A stretch of 64,000 nt of DNA, taken from Stigmatella ashevillena. Its GTDB lineage: Bacteria > Myxococcota > Myxococcia > Myxococcales > Myxococcaceae. The notes beneath the pieces are model-generated. The model was not told the origin of the DNA. It saw only the letters and a list, made by a program, of their open reading frames with translations, and searched no databases. The position numbers and the translations under genes are program-made. This document shows positions 59,798 through 64,000 of this stretch, piece after piece. Where the stretch lies: the NCBI RefSeq assembly GCF_028368975.1, contig NZ_JAQNDM010000001.1:62001-126000 (forward strand), given 5' to 3'. How positions within the stretch are numbered: the first letter of the stretch is position 1; the number at the start of each line of letters is the position of its first letter.

Positions 59798-59950
59798 GGG
59801 CCGCGAAGCTAGAGGAACGGCCCTCCGAAGGCACCCCGAAACATCACGCGCCCAGCGCGAAGCTGCTGCCTGGAGGCTGCTGACGCGATGCGAAAAAGGC
59901 GTGGAGCGCCGTGGGGTAGCGTCAGGCTGAACTGGGCTATGAGGGGGCCG

Positions 59951-60481
59951 ATGAACCGACTCCCCGTCGCCCTTCCCTTCCTTCTCTTCACACTCGTGGC
60001 CTGTGATGACACGGACTCGCCGCTGGAGGGGTGCGAAGACTTCGAATTCACCCTGGCCCCCGCGGTGGCCGCTCCGCACGTCTCCTGCTCGAGCATCGCC
60101 TGCGGAAATGGGACGAACCCGCCCACCGCAGGTCCCCACTGCGGCACGACACTCTCTTGCAGGGTCTTCGACAGCGAACAGCCACCTTGTGTCTGGCTGC
60201 ACAACCTGGAGCACGGTCACGCCGTCTTCCTCTACGACTGCCCAGAGGGTTGCCCTGAAGAGGTGGCGAAACTGGTGGAGGCCCAGAAAACAGCGCGCAC
60301 GGGCAGCAATGGGGTCCTGCGGGCCCTGGTGGCCCCCTCGCAGGGACTGCCCAAGCGCGTGGCCGCACTCCTGTGGCGCCGGGCGTATCTGACGGACAGT
60401 GCGGACCCCGCGGCCCTCCGGTGCCTTCTCCAGCTCCAGGACGCGGAGGCTCCCGAGCCAGGACTTACCTGTTCTCCCTGA
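59951..60481 (+). CDS. DUF3105-family lipoprotein
   Basis: 176 aa from the ATG at 59951 with GAGGGGG upstream. Signal peptide with lipobox LVAC (LPFLLFTLVACDD). The family core is seen: NPPTAGPHCG, then CVWLHNLEHGHAVFLYDCP near residues 78-96, resembling the His/Glu-rich HNLEHG motif of DUF3105. Six or more Cys residues (CSSIACG, HCG, LSCR, PPC, DCPEGC) suggest disulfides. Function is unknown. It is divergent from the M2 peptidase gene, with 153 bp between. Confidence 0.75.
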   Translation: MNRLPVALPFLLFTLVACDDTDSPLEGCEDFEFTLAPAVAAPHVSCSSIACGNGTNPPTAGPHCGTTLSCRVFDSEQPPCVWLHNLEHGHAVFLYDCPEGCPEEVAKLVEAQKTARTGSNGVLRALVAPSQGLPKRVAALLWRRAYLTDSADPAALRCLLQLQDAEAPEPGLTCSP

Positions 60482-60572
60482 GCCATGCAGCGGGGAATGC
60501 GGCGGTTAAACCGGATGAAATGCCCGCGCGTTTCCTGGGCGTCCTCTCGAATCGAACGCGGAGCCCCAACCC

Positions 60573-62300
60573 ATGTCACCGTCCTCTCTGTACCGCCTGT
60601 CCCTCTGGGGAAGCGCCTTCCTCGGCCTGAGCCTCCTGCCGTCCTGCCTGTCCGCGAAGGCCCCCCCCATGGAAGCTGCTGCCCATGACGAAGCGGCGCC
60701 CAGGACAAAGCAGTCGAGTCCGTCCGAAGCCCCTCGTGCCAAAGCGGAGACAGAGGATGCGATCTCCCAACCTGTGGCCCCAGCGCCTTCCCCTTCCACC
60801 ACCGCTTTGCCAGCCCCCTCGAAGGGGAAAATGGAGGGGAAAATGGCTGCGCGCAAACGCTCCACTGATTCCTTCCTCGGGGAGCTGCCCAAGGCTCCGA
60901 AGGACACCCGTGGCGAGGAAAGCCGCAGCGAGGGGGGCAACACCTTCGAAGCGCACACACCCCATGCGTTCACCGTCACGCAGGAGGATGCCCTCTCCAC
61001 CTTCGCGGTCGACGTGGACACCGCCTCGTACACCCTCGCGCGCCGCTACCTGAACCAGGGCAGCCTTCCCCCGCCCTCGGCCATCCGCGTCGAGGAATTC
61101 GTCAACTACTTCAAGTACCGCTATGCGCCCCCGGACACAGGCGCCTTCACCGTCCACCTGGAGGGGGCCCCGTCTCCTTTCGAGCCCAGCCGCCATTTCC
61201 TTCGCGTGGGCGTTCAGGGAAAGGTGGTCTCGCGTTCGCAGCGCAAGCCCGCCCACCTGGTCTTCCTGGTGGACACCAGCGGCTCCATGCATTCACAGGA
61301 CAAGCTGCCCCTGGCCAAGGAGGCCATGAAGGTGGCCGTGAGGAACCTCAACGAGAACGATACGGTGGCCATCGTCACCTACGCAGGTTCCACCCAGGAC
61401 GTCCTCCCTCCCACGCCCGCCACGGAGGTGCAGCGCATCCACACCGCCATTGACCAACTCGAGTCGGGCGGTGGCACGGCCATGGGCTCGGGCATGGAGC
61501 TGGCCTACCGTCACGCGGTCAAGAAGGCTTCGGGCAACGCCATCTCCCGCGTCATCGTCCTCACGGACGGAGATGCCAACATCGGCCCCCATCTGTCCGC
61601 GGCGTCGATGCTCAGCGGCATCGAAAAGTACGTCGCTGAAGGCGTCACCCTGTCCACCATCGGCTTCGGCATGGGCAACTACCGGGACGACTTGATGGAG
61701 CGGCTTGCGGACAAGGGCAACGGCAACTGCTTCTACGTGGACAGCGCGCAGGAGGCCAGGAAGGTCTTCGAGGCGCAGCTCACGGGCACGCTCGAGGTCA
61801 TCGCCAAGGATGTGAAGATCCAGGTCGAGTTCAATCCGAAGGCTGTCCGCCGCTACCGCCTGGTGGGCTACGAGAACCGGGACGTGGCGGACCGCGACTT
61901 CCGCAACGACAAGGTGGACGCGGGCGAGATCGGGGCGGGCCACAACGTCACCGCCCTCTACGAGGTGGAACTGACGGGTGAGTCGGAGAGCCTCGCGACG
62001 GTGCGCATCCGGGCCAAGGCCCCCCAGGGGACCGAGGCCGCCGAGCAGAGCTTCCCCTTCTCGAAGAGCCTGCTGCGCTCCTCGGTGGCGGAGGCCTCCA
62101 CGGACTTCCGCTTCGCGCTGGCCGTGGCATCCACGGCGGACATCCTGCGCGCCAGCCCGGCCGCCCAGGGATGGAATCTCGCCACGGCGCGTACGCTCGC
62201 GGAGGGCGCCACCGAGGGCAAGGCCGAGCGCACCGAGTTCGTGAAGCTCGTCACCCAGGCCCAGGCCCTCCGAGGCGCCTCCGCGGAACGCGAGCGCTGA
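60573..62300 (+). CDS. von Willebrand factor A-domain lipoprotein (YfbK-like)
   Basis: 575 aa. The signal peptide ends LLPSC (lipobox). Residues ~25-130 are a low-complexity Pro/Ala/Lys linker. Then come the vWF_A N-terminal region (FAVDVDTASYTLARRYL, IRVEEFVNYFKY), a VWA domain with the MIDAS motif DTSGSM near residue 232 and a conserved TDGDANIG, and a C-terminal DUF3520-type region. This is the standard layout of YfbK-like proteins, which bind partners through a metal-dependent site in the envelope. GGAG lies about 9 nt before the ATG. It lies 91 bp after the DUF3105 gene. Confidence 0.88.
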   Translation: MSPSSLYRLSLWGSAFLGLSLLPSCLSAKAPPMEAAAHDEAAPRTKQSSPSEAPRAKAETEDAISQPVAPAPSPSTTALPAPSKGKMEGKMAARKRSTDSFLGELPKAPKDTRGEESRSEGGNTFEAHTPHAFTVTQEDALSTFAVDVDTASYTLARRYLNQGSLPPPSAIRVEEFVNYFKYRYAPPDTGAFTVHLEGAPSPFEPSRHFLRVGVQGKVVSRSQRKPAHLVFLVDTSGSMHSQDKLPLAKEAMKVAVRNLNENDTVAIVTYAGSTQDVLPPTPATEVQRIHTAIDQLESGGGTAMGSGMELAYRHAVKKASGNAISRVIVLTDGDANIGPHLSAASMLSGIEKYVAEGVTLSTIGFGMGNYRDDLMERLADKGNGNCFYVDSAQEARKVFEAQLTGTLEVIAKDVKIQVEFNPKAVRRYRLVGYENRDVADRDFRNDKVDAGEIGAGHNVTALYEVELTGESESLATVRIRAKAPQGTEAAEQSFPFSKSLLRSSVAEASTDFRFALAVASTADILRASPAAQGWNLATARTLAEGATEGKAERTEFVKLVTQAQALRGASAERER

Positions 62301-62325
62301 CTTCACGCCAGCGCTGTGACGCTCT

Positions 62326-62378
62326 GGTGACACTTTTGCTACAGCGCCGTTACCGGGTGACACTTTCGCCACAGCGCC
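62326..62378 (+). repeat. two tandem 23-bp direct repeats upstream of the porin gene
   Basis: GGTGACACTTTTGCTACAGCGCC (62326-62348, differing at 2 positions) and its copy at 62356-62378, start-to-start 30 bp. Each contains GG-N10-GC, the spacing of sigma54 -24/-12 elements, but the -24 part reads TGGT rather than TGGC in the first. They may be regulator-binding sites or promoters of the porin gene 93 bp downstream. Confidence 0.6.
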
Positions 62379-62470
62379 AGCCCTTTGTTGTCGCCGTATT
62401 TTGGATTGGGTACGGGGAGTGTCACACCTGAGCCCGGGGAGATCTTCCCGGCGGGCCAGGGGACCCTGTC

Positions 62471-63802
62471 ATGCCCACCATTGCACCCTACCGCTCCGTC
62501 CTCCTCGCGCTGATGCCCGGCGCCACCCTCCTCCTGTCTCCCCTCGCGCAGGCCCAGCAGGCAGAGGCACCCGTCACTCCGGCAGCCTCCGAGTCGCCCG
62601 CGGTTCCCGCCGACTCCCCGCCTCCGCCCCCAGCCCCTGCTCCCGCCGTCCCGCCTCCTGCCGAGCCGGCGAAGAAGGAGACGCCCTGGTACGAGAAGAT
62701 CCGGATCCGGGGGTACACGCAGTTCCGTTACAACCGGCTGCCGAGCTTCCGCGTCAACGACGATCTCATCAACGATCAGGGCGACCGCTTCCTCGGCAAG
62801 AACAATGGCTTCGGTATCCGCCGGGCGCGCCTCGTGATCTCCGGCGACGTCCACGACCGGGTCTCCATCTACCTGCAGCCGGACTTCGCCTCGGTCATTT
62901 CTGACCAGTACAACGTGGCGATCATGCGGGACTGGTACGCCGACATCTTCCTGGACTCGCGCAAGGAGTTCCGGCTCCGCGTGGGCCAGTCGAAGGTGCC
63001 CTACGGCTTCGAGAACCTTCAGTCGAGCCAGAACCGGCTCGCGTTCGACCGCAACGACGCCCTCAACAGCGCGGTCAAGGACGAGCGGGACCTGGGCGTG
63101 TTCTTCTACTGGGCTCCGGCGGAAATCCGCCAGCGCTTCAAGCACCTGGTCGACAGCGGGCTGAAGGGCTCGGGCGACTATGGCGTGGTGGGCCTCGGTG
63201 CCTACAATGGCCAGACCGCGAACCGTGCCGAGCGCAATGACAACCTGCACGCCGTGGGCCGGGTGACTTGGCCCTTCCTCTTCGGAAAACAGTTCGTCGA
63301 GGTGGGCGCAGGCGGGTACTACGGCCGCTTCAACGTCTCGGCTTCTCCGACGGCCGAGAATCCCTACGCGCTGCAGGGCGGGGAGAACAACCTCGTCGAT
63401 GCCCGTGCCAACCTGAGCCTGGTGATCTACCCGCAGCCGATTGGTTTCTCCGCCGAGTACAACGTGGGGCAAGGCCCCTCTCTGGGCGAGGATGCCACCA
63501 CCGTCATCGCCAGCCGCAGACTCCGCGGTGGATACGCCCAGGTCATGTACAAGGTGGACGATGTGCTCGGCGTGTCGCTCATCCCCTACGTGAGGGGGAC
63601 GATCTACGAGGGCGGTAAGAAGTTCGAGACGAACGCTCCCCGCTACGACGTCCGGGAACTCGAAATGGGCGTGGAGTGGCAGATCCTCAAGGCGCTCGAG
63701 GTCACGGGGGCCTACCTGATCTCGGATCGCACGTCCTCCCGGGCCCCGTACCTTCAGCAACGGGGCGACGTGACACGCATCCAGCTCCAAGTGAACTATT
63801 AA
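62471..63802 (+). CDS. OprP/OprO-like outer-membrane porin
   Basis: 443 aa. Signal peptide (about 1-30, ending PLAQAQQ), a Pro/Ala-rich segment (31-72), then a beta-barrel: WYEKIRIRGYTQFRYN, FGIRRARLVISGDVHDRVSIYLQPDF, FRLRVGQSKVPYGFENLQSSQNRLAFDRNDALNSA, which are the phosphate-selective porin (OprP/OprO) signatures. It ends in an aromatic residue (QLQVNY), typical for barrel insertion by BamA. Family members transport phosphate or polyphosphate, but the anion specificity here is not determined. AGGGGA is 8 nt before the ATG. The gene lies 170 bp after the VWA gene, with the direct repeats between. Confidence 0.9.
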   Translation: MPTIAPYRSVLLALMPGATLLLSPLAQAQQAEAPVTPAASESPAVPADSPPPPPAPAPAVPPPAEPAKKETPWYEKIRIRGYTQFRYNRLPSFRVNDDLINDQGDRFLGKNNGFGIRRARLVISGDVHDRVSIYLQPDFASVISDQYNVAIMRDWYADIFLDSRKEFRLRVGQSKVPYGFENLQSSQNRLAFDRNDALNSAVKDERDLGVFFYWAPAEIRQRFKHLVDSGLKGSGDYGVVGLGAYNGQTANRAERNDNLHAVGRVTWPFLFGKQFVEVGAGGYYGRFNVSASPTAENPYALQGGENNLVDARANLSLVIYPQPIGFSAEYNVGQGPSLGEDATTVIASRRLRGGYAQVMYKVDDVLGVSLIPYVRGTIYEGGKKFETNAPRYDVRELEMGVEWQILKALEVTGAYLISDRTSSRAPYLQQRGDVTRIQLQVNY

Positions 63803-63815
63803 CCAGATACCCGGG

Positions 63816-63835
63816 GCGGCCGGACAGGCCGCTTT
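63816..63835 (+). terminator. terminator hairpin after the porin gene
   Basis: GCGGCC-GGACA-GGCCGC stem (63816-63832) followed by TTT, 14 bp after the porin stop. The remaining ~165 bp to the window end hold no gene I can support. Confidence 0.6.
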
Positions 63836-64000
63836 CCGGGCAGGGGCGTGGGGGCTGAATGGCTGGCGGTCCTCAGGGAAATGTCCTCCGGCGTCGGGGG
63901 ACCCAAGCGAGCATCCGGCCCCAAAACGATTAAGCGACAAGTCCCCCGCGCCCCTCGGGGCTACGGTGTCGGGGGCTCGCAGATGCCCTCCAGGCGGCCG

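Noticed and set aside
62339-63940. A 533-aa minus-strand frame over the porin gene
   Set aside because: The plus strand encodes a porin with signal peptide and barrel motifs; the antisense frame has none.

Overview
This window looks like a piece of a myxobacterial chromosome, probably suborder Cystobacterineae (Stigmatella/Cystobacter/Archangium-like). The clues are high-GC coding bias on every gene, giant modular NRPS/PKS genes, an infC of the Myxococcus DsgA type (non-AUG start and long C-terminal tail), and many predicted lipoproteins, PilZ and PEGA proteins. Genus is inference only.

Layout. (1) 1-831: the 3' end of a FUSC-type membrane protein. (2) 844-38211, minus strand: a five-gene biosynthetic operon read right to left: a 6263-aa NRPS, a one-module PKS, a 3676-aa NRPS, an MFS exporter and an amidase-signature protein. 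Neighbouring genes overlap or nearly touch. (3) 38212-38297: an AT-rich divergent control region with a perfect 8+8 bp palindrome. (4) 38298-44117, plus strand: FtsX-type permease, CmlA-like diiron beta-hydroxylase, SDR, and a second FtsX-type permease. (5) 44141-52245, minus strand: tRNA-Pro, then the conserved translation block thrS-infC-rpmI-rplT-pheS-pheT-ihfA, with tRNA-Val upstream of thrS. (6) 52290-63802: housekeeping and envelope genes: uracil-DNA glycosylase, PEGA and LPP20-like proteins, PilZ, FKBP isomerase, two unrelated HExxH metallopeptidases, CspA, a DUF3105 lipoprotein, a VWA lipoprotein and an OprP-like porin.

How the assembly line reads. NRPS 1: C(degenerate)-A-T-E / C-A-T (E excised) / C-A(Asn)-T-E / C-A(Asn)-T / C-A(Leu)-T. 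PKS: KS-AT(malonyl)-KR-ACP. NRPS 2: C-A(Asn)-T / C-A-T / C-A-T / C(terminal). A Leu module feeding a malonyl extension with ketoreduction only should build a statine (4-amino-3-hydroxy-6-methylheptanoyl) unit. The predicted scaffold is D-aromatic, aromatic, D-Asn, Asn, statine, Asn, X, X, where X and X come from two A domains with the same unassigned code. The CmlA-like enzyme in the divergent operon would beta-hydroxylate a carrier-bound residue. There is no thioesterase, MbtH protein or phosphopantetheinyl transferase in the window; release must involve the terminal C domain or something encoded elsewhere. I do not recognise this cluster as a characterised one.

The strongest leads are the statine logic, an E-domain excision scar in module 2 followed by a C domain of the type that normally follows E, the dead-looking starter C domain, indel-free kilobase duplications inside the NRPS genes, and the palindromic divergent promoter region.
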